In this document: positions 39,143 through 49,674 of the stretch, in pieces
Layout: each line of letters begins with the position of its first letter
Position numbering within the stretch: the first letter of the stretch is position 1
From: an uncultured Verrucomicrobiota bacterium
GTDB lineage: Bacteria > Verrucomicrobiota > Verrucomicrobiia > Limisphaerales > UBA9464
Direction: 5' to 3'
Assembly: GCA_903939515.1 (NCBI GenBank)
Contig: CAJAHH010000125.1
Span: 1 to 64,000, forward strand
DNA: 64,000 bases
Program-made: the position numbers and the translations under genes
Notes under the pieces: generated by a model
What the model saw: only the letters and a program-made list of their open reading frames with translations
What the model was told of the DNA's origin: nothing
The model's database searches: none

Positions 39143-39994
39143 ATGCCCTTAAACAACACCCTTCCTCCCGGCAACTTCCCGGCACCGCGAGAGATTGGAT
39201 GCTTGGGGACTGTGCTGACCGTGACCGATCATCCGGGAGCGATGGACCTGTGCTGCCAACTGACACAGCAGTCCTTCCCGTCAGCCATCGAGTTTTGCAA
39301 CACGCAGATCGTCACCCTGCGCCGATCCGATCGGGAATACCGCCAGACCTCCGAGTGCTTCGATCGCTTCATCCCCGATAGTTCCCCGCTGCTCTGGCTG
39401 CTCAATGCGGCCGGGGCCGGCATGAAGGATCGTGTCTACGGTCCGGCGTTCTTCCGGCATGCGCTAATTCATTCACCGCCCACCCTCACACACTACCTCT
39501 TGGGCGGATCGGAGGCCTGTGGTCGGGCGTTGGCTGAACGATTCACGCTCCTGAATCCAGGTTTACGCATAGTAGGCTCCTTCCATGGCCGCTGCGATAC
39601 GGGTGGAGTTCTTGGGGCCGACGAGGACCGAGTCTTGGAAGAGTTGCGGCGTCTCAAACCCGACTTCATTTGGGTGGGTCTGGGCACCCCGAAGCAGCAG
39701 CGCTGGATTGCCCGGGTCAAACCTCTGCTCGAACACGGGGTGCTGCTCTCGGTGGGTCAGGCCTTCGACGTGAATGCCGGGCTGCGGGCCGATGCCCCAG
39801 GCTGGATGCAACGCTGCGGCCTGACTTGGCTCTATCGGATGGCCTCGGAACCGCGCCGTCTGGTCGGGCGCTACCTGCACCACAACTCGCTGTTTCTCGG
39901 CTACCTGCTCTGGGACGCCGTGCGGGGAGTGGTCTTCCGCCCCAAACCCAACATCCGAGGCGAACTGCGGGGCCAAGGTACACCCCGGCGCTGA
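39143..39994 (+). CDS. WecG/TagA/CpsF family glycosyltransferase
   Basis: DSSPLLWLLNAAGAGMKDRVYGPAF, LRIVGSFHGRCD, LKPDFIWVGLGTPKQQRWIARVKPLL, VGQAFDVNAGLRADAPGWMQRCGLTWLYRMASEPRRLVGRYL. Confidence 0.92.
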   Translation: MPLNNTLPPGNFPAPREIGCLGTVLTVTDHPGAMDLCCQLTQQSFPSAIEFCNTQIVTLRRSDREYRQTSECFDRFIPDSSPLLWLLNAAGAGMKDRVYGPAFFRHALIHSPPTLTHYLLGGSEACGRALAERFTLLNPGLRIVGSFHGRCDTGGVLGADEDRVLEELRRLKPDFIWVGLGTPKQQRWIARVKPLLEHGVLLSVGQAFDVNAGLRADAPGWMQRCGLTWLYRMASEPRRLVGRYLHHNSLFLGYLLWDAVRGVVFRPKPNIRGELRGQGTPRR

Positions 39995-40164
39995 CTCCGA
40001 ATTTGCCAACTCCGGCTCGCCTCATCAACGACGGCGGTGAGCCGGCCGGTTTCGCACACACCGGGACGATGCAGTTGGGAGGAACGCAGTGGCGCAGCAA
40101 ATTCAGTCGCACGAGGAGGCGAGAGTGAGGCGCAAGCCGTGCTAAGGGCCGTGACGAACCAACA

Positions 40165-40215
40165 ACCTTGCTCTCGCGAAAGAAGATGCAGAAAGCAGGA
40201 TTCATCCCATCGCAT
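40165..40215 (-). repeat. Dispersed repeat family B, copy 2
   Basis: Minus strand gatgcgatgggatgaatcctgctttctgcatcttctttcgcgagagca; see copy 1 at 32425. Confidence 0.6.
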
Positions 40216-40222
40216 CGTGGGC

Positions 40223-41152
40223 TCAGGCGACCGAAGCCACCTCGGCTTGAAACAAGTCTTCGGAGGCCGTTCGGCACAGGCCCAGAAATGTTTCCTCGGC
40301 CAAAGTCAGGCGGCGCGTGCGCCAGTGGAGGGCTCCCCAATCCCGGCGGGCCTTGCGACGTCCCAACGGCAGTGCCACCAGTGATCCATTGCGCAATTCG
40401 GGCGCGGCGACCCAAGGTGCCAAAATGCCCACTCCGAGGTTGAGTTTTGCTAGTTCTTTCAGGGCCTCGAAGCTGCCCATCTCGATGACCGTGTGGAGCA
40501 CGATGCCCTCCTCCCGGAAATAGGCATCGAGGATGCGCCAGGAGAGGCTGCGCTTGCCATAGACGACCACGCTCTGCCGGGAGATCTCCGCCCGAGGCAC
40601 CGAGCCGGATAGGGCCCAAGGATGCTTGGGTGAGGCGATGAACGACAACTCATCTGAGAAGAGCGGCACGAACTGGAAGCGTTCCTCGGACCTGGGCTCG
40701 AGCGTGAGGGCCAAGTCGGCCCGGTTCGATTCGATCATCGCCACGGCCGAGGCCGAATCGCCGGCTTCCACGCTGATGAGGCTCTGGGGGAAGCTTTCCT
40801 TGAACTCCCGCAATACCGCCGGCAGCAAGTAGGCGCATAGGGCGGCCGGAGCCACGATTCTCAGACGCCCCACCCCCCATTTGCCCAGTCGCTCGATGCC
40901 AGACCGGGCGCTGGACATTTCCTGAAGCACCCGATCGGCATGGACCAAAAGCTGTTCGCCCGCTTGGGTTAGTAAGACTTTCTTGCCCAACCTGTCCAAA
41001 AGACGACAACCCACATCGGTTTCCAAGGCTTTCATGGAATGACTGACCGCCGACTGGGTGAGGAACAGTTCGCGGGCCGTCTGCGTGAAACTTCCCGTTC
41101 GAGCCAGGATGACAAACGCGTGGAGCTGACGACTGTCGAGGGGCGCATTCAT
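40223..41152 (-). CDS. LysR-family transcriptional regulator
   Basis: LHAFVILARTGSFTQTARELFLTQSAVSHSMKALETDVGCRLLDRLGKKVLLTQAGEQLL. Confidence 0.95.
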   Translation of the reverse strand: MNAPLDSRQLHAFVILARTGSFTQTARELFLTQSAVSHSMKALETDVGCRLLDRLGKKVLLTQAGEQLLVHADRVLQEMSSARSGIERLGKWGVGRLRIVAPAALCAYLLPAVLREFKESFPQSLISVEAGDSASAVAMIESNRADLALTLEPRSEERFQFVPLFSDELSFIASPKHPWALSGSVPRAEISRQSVVVYGKRSLSWRILDAYFREEGIVLHTVIEMGSFEALKELAKLNLGVGILAPWVAAPELRNGSLVALPLGRRKARRDWGALHWRTRRLTLAEETFLGLCRTASEDLFQAEVASVA

Positions 41153-41566
41153 TCATGAAACGGGTTCATCCAAAACTTCAAAACTCAGAGAAGCAGATGA
41201 CAGGCCGATCGCCCTCATCGACTTGAGGATGATCCAAGAAATGCAGCAACCACCTGATCTAGGTGATGCCGGAAACGCCCTGACCTCGGCCGGAGTCCGA
41301 ACTATTCCGCGGGGAGATCGGGGATGACGTGGCGTCTTCGTTCGCTCGACGAGGAGCGAGCGAGGGTCAGGCCATCTGAGGCCGGCCTGGCCTGTGCTCA
41401 TCGGGCCCGTTGAAGCTAAAGCTGGAGCTTTATTCCCGGCGCGGGTTGTCGGTCTCCTGGCGCCGCAGGCTGGGGTGTTGAGAAGCTCGGGGACCGATTC
41501 TTTCGTTGGGAGCCAGCAGGCCAGGGATGTCCCCTGCGGTTTGCCACTAGCCCCATTGATAATCTC

Positions 41567-41594
41567 ACCGCCACCGCCACCGCCACCGCCGCCG
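41567..41594. repeat. (CCACCG)n microsatellite
   Basis: accgccaccgccaccgccaccgccgccgg in a non-coding spacer. Confidence 0.85.
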
Positions 41595-41745
41595 GCCTCG
41601 GCCCGAGATGCCGAAGCCGTGTTTTCAGAGAGATCTGGGTGAACCGGCGAACCGGAGCCCCAGCTGTCCAACCCTTCTAGCCCCCGCGGGCGAGGCCTCC
41701 AAACCCCAAACCAAAACCCGCGGCGCTCAACGCGATTCCACCGAC

Positions 41746-43293
41746 TTAGTTTTGCGTGATGCCCCGGAAGTGATCGGTCCGGAAGGGTGAGGCCGGCAAA
41801 CCGCTGCCATTGATCAAATTCACAACAGGGAAATCATCCCAGCCGTAGCGGACATGGAGCGGGTGCGGCACCTGCGAAGCATGCAACCGAACACTGGACC
41901 CAGAGATTTCCGCCGTGGCCCAGTGCCAGACGCCGTCCTTGCCGGCCAGAGCAAAGCCTTTAGGCGCCGCACCATCCGAGGTCTTGAGACCCCGGGCGTG
42001 GTTCAGGTTCAGGATCAAGGTCGATCCAGAATGCCCCTGCGACGCATAGGTCGGTCCACTCGACTCTACCGATTTTCCATTGGCAATGGTCTGGGCCAGC
42101 AACGCGAGACGGGCACCGACCAGAGCTTTGCGGGTGGGATGGATGTCATCCTTGTCGCCCACGTCAGTGATGACCGCGATACCCACGTGGGGCAGGGTCT
42201 CGGCGACGTGGTTCTGGGCCTCGCGCAGTTCAGCCCAGTCGCTCTGGACAGGCTTTGCAGTAATGTCGGCGATCGAGCGCTTGCGGTTTTTATCCCAAGG
42301 CGCCAACTGGACGGCCAAGAAGGGGAAATCGCCCTGATTCCAATCGGAGCGCCAATTACGAATCATGTCAGCGAAGAGGCTGCGATACTGCCAGGCCCGA
42401 CCCGCGTTGGACTCACCCTGGTACCAAATGGCACCGGCAATTGCGTAGGGCATGAGCGGGCGCAGCATGCCGTTATAGAGTTCGGCTGGGCACCACGGGG
42501 CTCCCGGAGCTCCTTGACTGAACTTCTCCCCCTTGGCTTCGGCTGCGGCCTTGGCGGCGCGCCACTTCGACAACGCTGCTTCATGGGCACGATGGATCGG
42601 GACGTACGGGTCGAGGATATCCCGGGTGTAGAAATGGTTGTCCTTGATCGACTCCTCGCTCATCCACACCTCGGCCGGGGATCCGCCCCAACTGGTGTGG
42701 ATCAAGCCCACGGGAACCCCCAGAGCCGGCTGCAAATCTCGGCCGAAATAGTAGCCGACGGCGGAAAAGCGCCGGACCGCCTCGGGCGAGGCCGTGCCCC
42801 AGGCGTGCGCGGCATGATTGAGTTCAGTCTGCGGAACCGAGGAACGCCGCTTGGTGACGGTGAAGAGGCGTAAGTTCGAGTTGGCACTGGAGGCGATATC
42901 CGCCGCCGGCTCAAAACTGGCCGACAGGGGCCACTCCATGTTGGACTGTCCCGAACAAATCCAAACCTCGCCGACAACCACATCGCTCAGAATAACAGTA
43001 TTGTGGCCGCGGACCTGGAGGTTGCGCCCCTCGGCGGTGGCTTTCAGTGCCTTGAGCCGCACCGACCATCGACCATTTTGGGCCACGGTCGAGACGCTCT
43101 GACCCGCGAACTCCACGGTCACCGTCTCACCGTCGGCCGCACGCCCCCAGACCGGCACCGGCCTGCCCTGTTGCAGCACTGCGTGATCGGTAAAGAGCGA
43201 ATGAAGGGACACGTCGGCCCGAACAAGGCCCAGGCCCAAGGTCAGACCAGTGAACGCCATGAACGCGCCACGGAGGATGTTTGCGGGATGCAC
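41746..43293 (-). CDS. Sialate O-acetylesterase
   Basis: LFTDHAVLQQGRPVPVWGRA, VWICSGQSNMEWPL, GLIHTSWGGSPAEVWMS, GAIWYQGESNAGRAWQYRSLFADMIRNWR, VGDKDDIHPTRK. Confidence 0.94.
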   Translation of the reverse strand: MHPANILRGAFMAFTGLTLGLGLVRADVSLHSLFTDHAVLQQGRPVPVWGRAADGETVTVEFAGQSVSTVAQNGRWSVRLKALKATAEGRNLQVRGHNTVILSDVVVGEVWICSGQSNMEWPLSASFEPAADIASSANSNLRLFTVTKRRSSVPQTELNHAAHAWGTASPEAVRRFSAVGYYFGRDLQPALGVPVGLIHTSWGGSPAEVWMSEESIKDNHFYTRDILDPYVPIHRAHEAALSKWRAAKAAAEAKGEKFSQGAPGAPWCPAELYNGMLRPLMPYAIAGAIWYQGESNAGRAWQYRSLFADMIRNWRSDWNQGDFPFLAVQLAPWDKNRKRSIADITAKPVQSDWAELREAQNHVAETLPHVGIAVITDVGDKDDIHPTRKALVGARLALLAQTIANGKSVESSGPTYASQGHSGSTLILNLNHARGLKTSDGAAPKGFALAGKDGVWHWATAEISGSSVRLHASQVPHPLHVRYGWDDFPVVNLINGSGLPASPFRTDHFRGITQN

Positions 43294-43393
43294 GAAGGCA
43301 GTTGAACCGCAGCCAGGGCACCACGGTCAACGCGGGATTTTGCTCTCGGAGGACCCACGACAGAAGCCGAAGGCGCGGTCAGGAGTCTGCTCG

Positions 43394-43621
43394 ATGAGGT
43401 TCCGGGTGCTCCATCGCACCCGCTCCACCGACGAGACGCCGGTGACGGAGAGCTTCAACGAAATCCACTTCAAGTCCTTCAACAACGAGTCACAGAGCAT
43501 GGGCCGCTTTGTGCTGAAGGGGCTCCCAACGCCGCGCTTGTGGCACTACTCCGACGTCTCCCTCGAGCGGGCGGGCGCAAGAAACGACTCCGACGCTCGG
43601 CCGATCCAGGGCCTCCTGTAA
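43394..43621 (+). CDS. Short orphan ORF or 3' gene remnant of unknown affiliation
   Basis: Strong G/C third-position pattern in-frame ([58 protein letters not shown]...), no recognised family. Confidence 0.35.
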   Translation: MRFRVLHRTRSTDETPVTESFNEIHFKSFNNESQSMGRFVLKGLPTPRLWHYSDVSLERAGARNDSDARPIQGLL

Positions 43622-43713
43622 GAGCCTTAATGAACGCACGTTGCCCGTGGAGATCCGGACCGATGACTCCCCGGGGTGCGATTCCAGGATTGCGAAACGT
43701 TCACGTCACCGCG

Positions 43714-44541
43714 ATGACCTCCGGTGTGAGCGATTCCATCCTCCCGCTATGGCGGGTCCTGAACCGTCGCAAGGGGCTCTTCCTGATCTCGGGCCCCTGC
43801 GTCATCGAGAGTGAACCCCTCTGCCTGGAGATCGCACGCACACTCAAGTCGGTGTGCGGCCGCCTCAAGATTCCGTATATTTTTAAGGCCAGCTTCGACA
43901 AGGCCAACCGCTCGTCGGGAAAGTCCTTCCGTGGCCCGGGAATGACCGAGGGTTTGGAAATTCTGCGACGCATTCGCACCGAGGTGGGCGTGCCGGTCTT
44001 AACGGATGTCCACACCGAGGAGCAGACGATCGCCGCGGCCAAGGTCTGCGACATCCTACAAATCCCGGCCTTTCTCTGCCGTCAAACCGACCTGGTCCAG
44101 GCCGCTGCCGCCACCGGCAAAATCATCAACATCAAGAAGGGACAGTTCTTGGCGCCGCAGGACATGAAAAACGTGGTGGCCAAAGCGGCCGAAACGGGTA
44201 ATCGCCATCTCATGCTCACCGAGCGGGGCACCACCTTCGGATACCACAACCTTGTCACAGATATGCGCTCGCTGCCCATCTTGGCTGGGTTCGGCTATCC
44301 CACGGTCTTCGATGTTACCCATTCGGTCCAACTGCCCGGTGGTCAGGGAGATTCCTCCGGAGGGCAGCGGGAGTTTGGCCCGGTCTTGGCCCGGTGTGCC
44401 GTGGCGGCCGGAGTTCACGGACTTTTTATTGAGACGCATCCGGACCCAGAGAGCGCTCTGAGCGACGGCCCAAACATGATCCCCCTCGATCAGATGGCAG
44501 CACTGCTTCGGCAACTCCAGCGGCTCCAGCAGGCGCTGTGA
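43714..44541 (+). CDS. kdsA: 3-deoxy-8-phosphooctulonate synthase
   Basis: [93 protein letters not shown]. Confidence 0.96.
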   Translation: MTSGVSDSILPLWRVLNRRKGLFLISGPCVIESEPLCLEIARTLKSVCGRLKIPYIFKASFDKANRSSGKSFRGPGMTEGLEILRRIRTEVGVPVLTDVHTEEQTIAAAKVCDILQIPAFLCRQTDLVQAAAATGKIINIKKGQFLAPQDMKNVVAKAAETGNRHLMLTERGTTFGYHNLVTDMRSLPILAGFGYPTVFDVTHSVQLPGGQGDSSGGQREFGPVLARCAVAAGVHGLFIETHPDPESALSDGPNMIPLDQMAALLRQLQRLQQAL

Positions 44542-45412
44542 CCCGCAAGCCGGTCTCGCCGAGAAACGGGGGCCTGAAGAAGCGCATCCAGTTGGCCTCG
44601 CAGTGTGCGGCCAACTCTTCGATCGGAACTCCCAGGAGGCCAGACACCCCCTCAGCGATCCGGACCAAATTGACCGGTGAGTTCACCGGCCGTCCCCGCG
44701 TATCGGTCGCGGGATGAGAAACCCAGTCGTCGGGAGGAAGCTGATCGGGGGCGTCGGTCTCGATGAGCAGTCGGTCCGAGGGAATGGCCCGAAAGACCTC
44801 TGCTTGCCAAGCCTTCCGCGGATGGAGGGAGTGGCCCGAAATGCTGAAGTGGGCACCCAATCGAACCAACTCAGGCACCAATTCTACCGAGCCTCCATAG
44901 CTGTGCAGCAAGAAGCCCCGGGGAAGCCGCGGTCGCCCTCGGAGGCAGTCCATCAAGGGGCCCCAAGCCTGCAAGCAATGCACGGTGACCGGAAGGCCGC
45001 GTTCAGAAGCCAGCACGAGCTGCCGGTCGAACACTTCCAGTTGAAACTCCAGGGGGGCCGGACCCCGCGGGCCGATTCCCAGTTCGACGCACCGTTCGAG
45101 CGATTGATCGAGGATCCAACGGTCTAATCCGACCTCCCCCAATACGGCGTGAGGCGCCGAGTCCAAACACTCGATCAATGCGTCGCGCCACCGGGGGGAT
45201 CGGGCCGAGACACGCCAGGGATGCAAGCCGAAGGCAGGAATCACCGAGGGGCAAAGATCCGCCAACCGCCGAACCTCCGGCCAGTCGCCCTCGCACGTTC
45301 CATGGACCACCATGCCAGCAATGCCCCGAGCGGCGGCGGCAGACACCCATTCCAGCGGGTCGTTGCCCAACCGGGGATCTTGCAAGTGATTATGGGCATC
45401 AAACCAACGCAT
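44426..45412 (-). CDS. TatD-family hydrolase
   Basis: [64 protein letters not shown]. Confidence 0.9.
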   Translation of the reverse strand: MRWFDAHNHLQDPRLGNDPLEWVSAAAARGIAGMVVHGTCEGDWPEVRRLADLCPSVIPAFGLHPWRVSARSPRWRDALIECLDSAPHAVLGEVGLDRWILDQSLERCVELGIGPRGPAPLEFQLEVFDRQLVLASERGLPVTVHCLQAWGPLMDCLRGRPRLPRGFLLHSYGGSVELVPELVRLGAHFSISGHSLHPRKAWQAEVFRAIPSDRLLIETDAPDQLPPDDWVSHPATDTRGRPVNSPVNLVRIAEGVSGLLGVPIEELAAHCEANWMRFFRPPFLGETGLRVTAPAGAAGVAEAVLPSDRGGSCLGRRSERSLGPDASQ

Positions 45413-45513
45413 GGAGACCTGCTGTGGGACCAGAATGCTCCAGAATGCTCGTCGGGGAAATCTTTGGATATCGGGGTCGTTTGAGTTTCAAAAGAATTGT
45501 GACATTCTGGTGT

Positions 45514-45993
45514 GTGCCGTTTTCGAAACTCAGTCGGACAACGGAGGCCGCAGTAGGTTACTTCGAACTCGGAATGAGCCAGTCGGCCTTGCAAGAACTA
45601 GATCAACTCCCCTCCGGAGACCAACTGGAGCCGGAGGTGCTCGAGTTGCGTGCCGTCATCCACCAGCAGACGGGGAATTGGGCCGAAGCGGCCAAGGCCT
45701 TCATGGCTTTGTGCGCACGTCGGGATGCCGATGTGGAGCACTTCATTGGGTGGGGCTGCTGCCTCTACGAACTCGGTACCTATGAAGAAGCCCGACAAGC
45801 CTTGCTCACGGCCCCGAAGGCCCTCCAGCACAATGGGCTTTGGAATTTCCATCTAGCCTGTTACGAGGCCTTAGTCGGCCTCCCGGAAGCCGCTCGAGAA
45901 CGGGTCCAATTGGCCATACTCATCGACCCCTGCCTCAAGCACATGGCCCAACAGAATACCCGACTGGGTCCATTGCTGCGGCCGATTTCTTGA
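45514..45993 (+). CDS. Small TPR-repeat protein
   Basis: TEAAVGYFELGMSQSALQELDQLPSGDQLEPEVLELRAVIHQQTGNWAEAAKAFMALCARR...GWGCCLYELGTYEEARQALLTAPKAL; start uncertain (GTG 45514 or ATG 45574). Confidence 0.7.
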   Translation: MPFSKLSRTTEAAVGYFELGMSQSALQELDQLPSGDQLEPEVLELRAVIHQQTGNWAEAAKAFMALCARRDADVEHFIGWGCCLYELGTYEEARQALLTAPKALQHNGLWNFHLACYEALVGLPEAARERVQLAILIDPCLKHMAQQNTRLGPLLRPIS

Positions 45994-46155
45994 GTTCCCA
46001 GCGAGATGGGTGCCTTCGGCTCGCACGCGCTGGGGACAATTTCTGCGGTCGCTCCGGCCACGCTGCCTCAAGGAAAGCGGATCCACCCTCCAGAAGCGGG
46101 CGCATAAAACTCCGTGAATGAAAACTCTCTAACCAGATCCTGACTCAACGACGGC

Positions 46156-47610
46156 TCACAAGGGAGGCGGTGAAACCACGTTGGTGACCGCGGGAACAGC
46201 AGCAGCAGTGGCCGGCACACCCAAAGGCAGTGAAGCTTTTACCGCATTGGTGGCTGCCGCTGCAGGCACCGTGAGCGCGGTCGCCGTGGTCCTCGGAACC
46301 TCGCCCTCCACCCGCACAGTAAGACCCGGCCAGGCCATCCGGCGCAGCAACTCCGCATTCCAATTGGCCAAACGGAAACACCCATGGCTCTCGGTGCGAC
46401 CGACCTCTTCGGGCTTAGGGGTTCCATGGATGCCATAGCCCGCACGATTAAGTCCGATCCAGGCGACACCCACCGGGTTATTGGGCCCCGGCGGAATGCG
46501 CAATTTGCGGCCTACGGTGAGCGCTTCCGGCGATTCGGGAAATACCTCAGGATCCCAAGTATAGTCGGGGTTGGGCACGGTCACTAGCACCTGAAGATCT
46601 CCCACCGGACGTTTCTCGACCCGGCGCGCAATACTGCAGGGGAAATGCGCGATCAATTCGCCGCCGGTGTCGAACACCCGCAGGAACCGCCCGGCAAGGT
46701 TAATGCGAATGAGACCCGCACGACGGGCGGGGATCGGCACAATGGCGGGCAAGGTCAATTCTAGACCTTCAGTCGGCTGAGCCCAGTCCACAGCAGGGTT
46801 GAGACGGCGCAGCAATCCCGGATGGGCTTGAAACCTCTCAGCCAAACGCTCCAACAAAGTCTCATGTTCTAAACCGGGCACCTGAGATTTGCCCACCCAG
46901 GTCTCCGGCAACGGGGCCAGACGCAGCAAGTCTTCGGCGCTGACACGGTAGGGAGCCCCTGGAGCCCGCTTGAGCATGAGAGCCTTGCGGGTGTTACGGT
47001 CTAGCCAACCGGTCTGTTCCAAGCCTTGCTGCGATTGAAAGGCTTTCAATGCGGCCGCGGTTTGCGCGCCTCCCACGCCATCGATGGAGCCGGAGGAAAT
47101 TCCCAGGCCGGCCAGCGCGATTTGAGCCTCCAGATAATTGGTGGCCCCGCGAGGCACCCAGGCGGCCCCGCTGTTGGTCATCGACAACTCGGGCAGTGCC
47201 ACCGCCGCGCGGAGGAGCTGAGTGGAAAGAACCACCGGAGCCGACGTGAGCCCCAACAGCGCAGGTGCGGCGTTGGAAATCGCGAGCAACGGGGACAGTG
47301 GGATAGCCGGAGCCGGAACCGGCGGAGCAGCCGGAGGCACCGGAACCACCGTTGGAACCACGGGCGCCTGCATTGGCTGAGCCGAGGTCGGAGTAAGAGC
47401 TGCAGCCGGAGTCGGAACTGGCTCAACGGGAACCCTGGGGGCTTCGTTGGCTATTCCGGAACCGGGCTTAGAGGCGGCGCTCCCTTCTGGCCCCAGCACC
47501 CGCCATACCCCCCAGGCCAACACCCCAACCAGCGCCAACAACAGCACCTTCGGCGCGAGAGCCTTACGGGGATGCGCTCGTGAAGATTGGGTTCGAGACT
47601 TCGAGGCCAT
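46156..47610 (-). CDS. L,D-transpeptidase (YkuD) with peptidoglycan-binding domain and Pro/Ala-rich linker
   Basis: AALKAFQSQQGLEQTGWLDRNTRKAL; GVAWIGLNRAGYGIHGTPKPEEVGRTESHGCFRLANWNAELL (HxxxxxxxxxSHGCxR). Confidence 0.93.
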   Translation of the reverse strand: MASKSRTQSSRAHPRKALAPKVLLLALVGVLAWGVWRVLGPEGSAASKPGSGIANEAPRVPVEPVPTPAAALTPTSAQPMQAPVVPTVVPVPPAAPPVPAPAIPLSPLLAISNAAPALLGLTSAPVVLSTQLLRAAVALPELSMTNSGAAWVPRGATNYLEAQIALAGLGISSGSIDGVGGAQTAAALKAFQSQQGLEQTGWLDRNTRKALMLKRAPGAPYRVSAEDLLRLAPLPETWVGKSQVPGLEHETLLERLAERFQAHPGLLRRLNPAVDWAQPTEGLELTLPAIVPIPARRAGLIRINLAGRFLRVFDTGGELIAHFPCSIARRVEKRPVGDLQVLVTVPNPDYTWDPEVFPESPEALTVGRKLRIPPGPNNPVGVAWIGLNRAGYGIHGTPKPEEVGRTESHGCFRLANWNAELLRRMAWPGLTVRVEGEVPRTTATALTVPAAAATNAVKASLPLGVPATAAAVPAVTNVVSPPPL

Positions 47611-47630
47611 GGATCCAGATCAAGATGGGG

Positions 47631-48086
47631 TCACACATCGATGAGCGGGCCGCCGCCGTCCTCATCTTTTTTCTTCGGCGGACGGCGTCCGGTCGATCCG
47701 CGGACACTGCCCTGGAACTGCACCTTGGCTCGACCTCCGAGGAATCCATTCACCACCAGCGAAACCAGGCTGATAATCACTCCACCCCAGAAGGCGGACC
47801 CAAATCCGTCCACGACAAATCCAGGTTGAAGCATGCCGCCGACGAGGCTCAGGAGCACCGCGTTAATAACCATCACGAACAGTCCGAGGCTGAAGATCAA
47901 CAGCGGGAGCGAAATCACCATGAGCAGTGGGCGCACAAACGCATTGAGCAAGCCCAGCAACAGCGAGGCCTCCAACAACGCTCCGAAGGTCTGGTGACGG
48001 ATCCCGTCCACCCAGACATCGGCTAACAAAACGCCAATGGTTGTGACCAACCAGCGTTGCAGGAACTTCACCAAACCCTCCGGCAT
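47631..48086 (-). CDS. Phage holin family / PF04020-type membrane protein
   Basis: Four TM segments; LLLGLLNAFVRPLLMVISLPLLIFSLGLFVMVINAVLLSLVG. Confidence 0.85.
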   Translation of the reverse strand: MPEGLVKFLQRWLVTTIGVLLADVWVDGIRHQTFGALLEASLLLGLLNAFVRPLLMVISLPLLIFSLGLFVMVINAVLLSLVGGMLQPGFVVDGFGSAFWGGVIISLVSLVVNGFLGGRAKVQFQGSVRGSTGRRPPKKKDEDGGGPLIDV

Positions 48087-48117
48087 GCGATTGATTATAG
48101 ACCAAAACCCTCCCGAG

Positions 48118-49674
48118 TCAGTCGCCTTTCTTGCCGTTCCGAAGGGGAGCCTCCCCCGCCATCAACTCGAAGAAGTCCGTAGCGGTGACCACTCGGACCC
48201 GAGGTGGCAGCGCTTCAATCGTCCGGCCGATGGCCCCCATTGGTCCCCCCGAATCACGGAAGGACCACGCGTGGACATTGATCAACGCATAGGCCTCGGA
48301 ACCGGCCTCCGCTCCAGACGCTTGTCTTTCGACGGCCTCAGCAACACCCGCCGGAAGCCAATCCGGCCGCAGCCCCCCAGAACGGTCTTTCTGTTCCCAA
48401 AGCAAATAGCGGTACGAGACACTGGGCTTGCCTTGATGCCAGTACACCGCACCTCGCCCGCGGTTGTAGGGCGCATAGTCCTTATAAAGGACTCCACGGA
48501 TTTCTGGCTGCTCCAACCAGTCTATAGATGAGTCCTGAACTCCCCCGGCATTGAGCAGCGTTACCAGCGGCCAATTCACTCGGGCCACAGCCCGTGCCGT
48601 CTCGGCGGCCGCAGCCGGTCGATCCGGCAAGTGACCCGGGAACTGGTATCCATAGCCACTGGGCCCGGCGATGAAGTCATCTAAGGGTGTGGCCGTTCCG
48701 AGAATCTTCCCGAGGATTCGAGGGGCCATCACCCAGGCCTCCGGCGGCATCTCCCAGGTCACCGCAAAGCGACCCCGAAGCGGGCTGGCCCAAAAACCCG
48801 GATTATCGACAAAGCGCCCACCCACCCATTGCAAGTTGTCCCCGTCGCTCACCACAAAGGCCACCACCCGTTCGCCCGATGAACGAGCCCGCGGTATCGG
48901 CGGCCGGGAGCGGACCGGCCCCGTCGCCGGAAGATGACGGAGCGCCGACAAGTTCAGTGACCAGTCGGCCGGGATAACAGCTCCACCTCCCTGACTCACC
49001 TCGCGAACAAATTCCAACTCATCGCGCCCCCAGCCATAGACGCGGGTATGCGGACCGAGCGCCTGAACTTGACGGGTCCGCTCAGCGGCCGGTTCCTCGT
49101 AAACCGTCCAAGCGCCCAGACTAATGGCCAAATCGCGAAGGTGCAGCGCCTTCGATGGGTCCTGATGAATCATCACACCGCGAGCCACCCGGGCTCGGGT
49201 CTCGGCCCACACGGTGGCCATCGAACGGGAGCGGGCGTCGGTCAAAACAGGCCAACCCTCGGCCACCAATCGCTCGACCAGCGACGGGTCAGCCACCACC
49301 GCATTAGTCAAACCCGCCAGTGTGGTCGCGCCATTGAGTGATTCCGTGCCCACTTGACCGATGACTAGGCCTGAAAACGCCGCCCGATGTTCCCGCAAGA
49401 GCGGCCAAGGACCCCGTACCTCGCGCAAGACCCAACCCTCGTTGCGCAACTCGTCGAGGAGGCGCGCATTCATGCCCGGGCCCTTCACCCACACCACCGC
49501 ACCAGTGCGGTTGAGGACTCCCTGGATCGATGCCAACAGGGCATTCTCCGGACCGTTCAAGCCTTGCGGATCGACCACCCACAATTCTCGGGCCCAGGCC
49601 GGACCCATTTGCAGGAGGAGAGCAAAGATCCCGCACACGAATCGACTCAGCGGAAGAATTCCAGGGTCCTTCAT
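48118..49674 (-). CDS. GxGYxYP-type secreted putative glycoside hydrolase
   Basis: FIAGPSGYGYQFPGHLPD signature-like segment, VAFVVSDGDNLQW, signal peptide. Confidence 0.78.
   Translation of the reverse strand: MKDPGILPLSRFVCGIFALLLQMGPAWARELWVVDPQGLNGPENALLASIQGVLNRTGAVVWVKGPGMNARLLDELRNEGWVLREVRGPWPLLREHRAAFSGLVIGQVGTESLNGATTLAGLTNAVVADPSLVERLVAEGWPVLTDARSRSMATVWAETRARVARGVMIHQDPSKALHLRDLAISLGAWTVYEEPAAERTRQVQALGPHTRVYGWGRDELEFVREVSQGGGAVIPADWSLNLSALRHLPATGPVRSRPPIPRARSSGERVVAFVVSDGDNLQWVGGRFVDNPGFWASPLRGRFAVTWEMPPEAWVMAPRILGKILGTATPLDDFIAGPSGYGYQFPGHLPDRPAAAAETARAVARVNWPLVTLLNAGGVQDSSIDWLEQPEIRGVLYKDYAPYNRGRGAVYWHQGKPSVSYRYLLWEQKDRSGGLRPDWLPAGVAEAVERQASGAEAGSEAYALINVHAWSFRDSGGPMGAIGRTIEALPPRVRVVTATDFFELMAGEAPLRNGKKGD

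Noticed and set aside
41153-41671. 172-aa Gly-rich ORF
   Set aside because: Poly-Gly comes from the (CCACCG)n microsatellite; rest is low-complexity with no family resemblance.
41854-42873. 339-aa ORF antisense to the sialate O-acetylesterase
   Set aside because: Shadow ORF; the opposite strand carries the esterase motifs.
47631-48086. Prophage remnant based on the phage holin family name
   Set aside because: This membrane family is widespread in chromosomes; no other phage gene is nearby.
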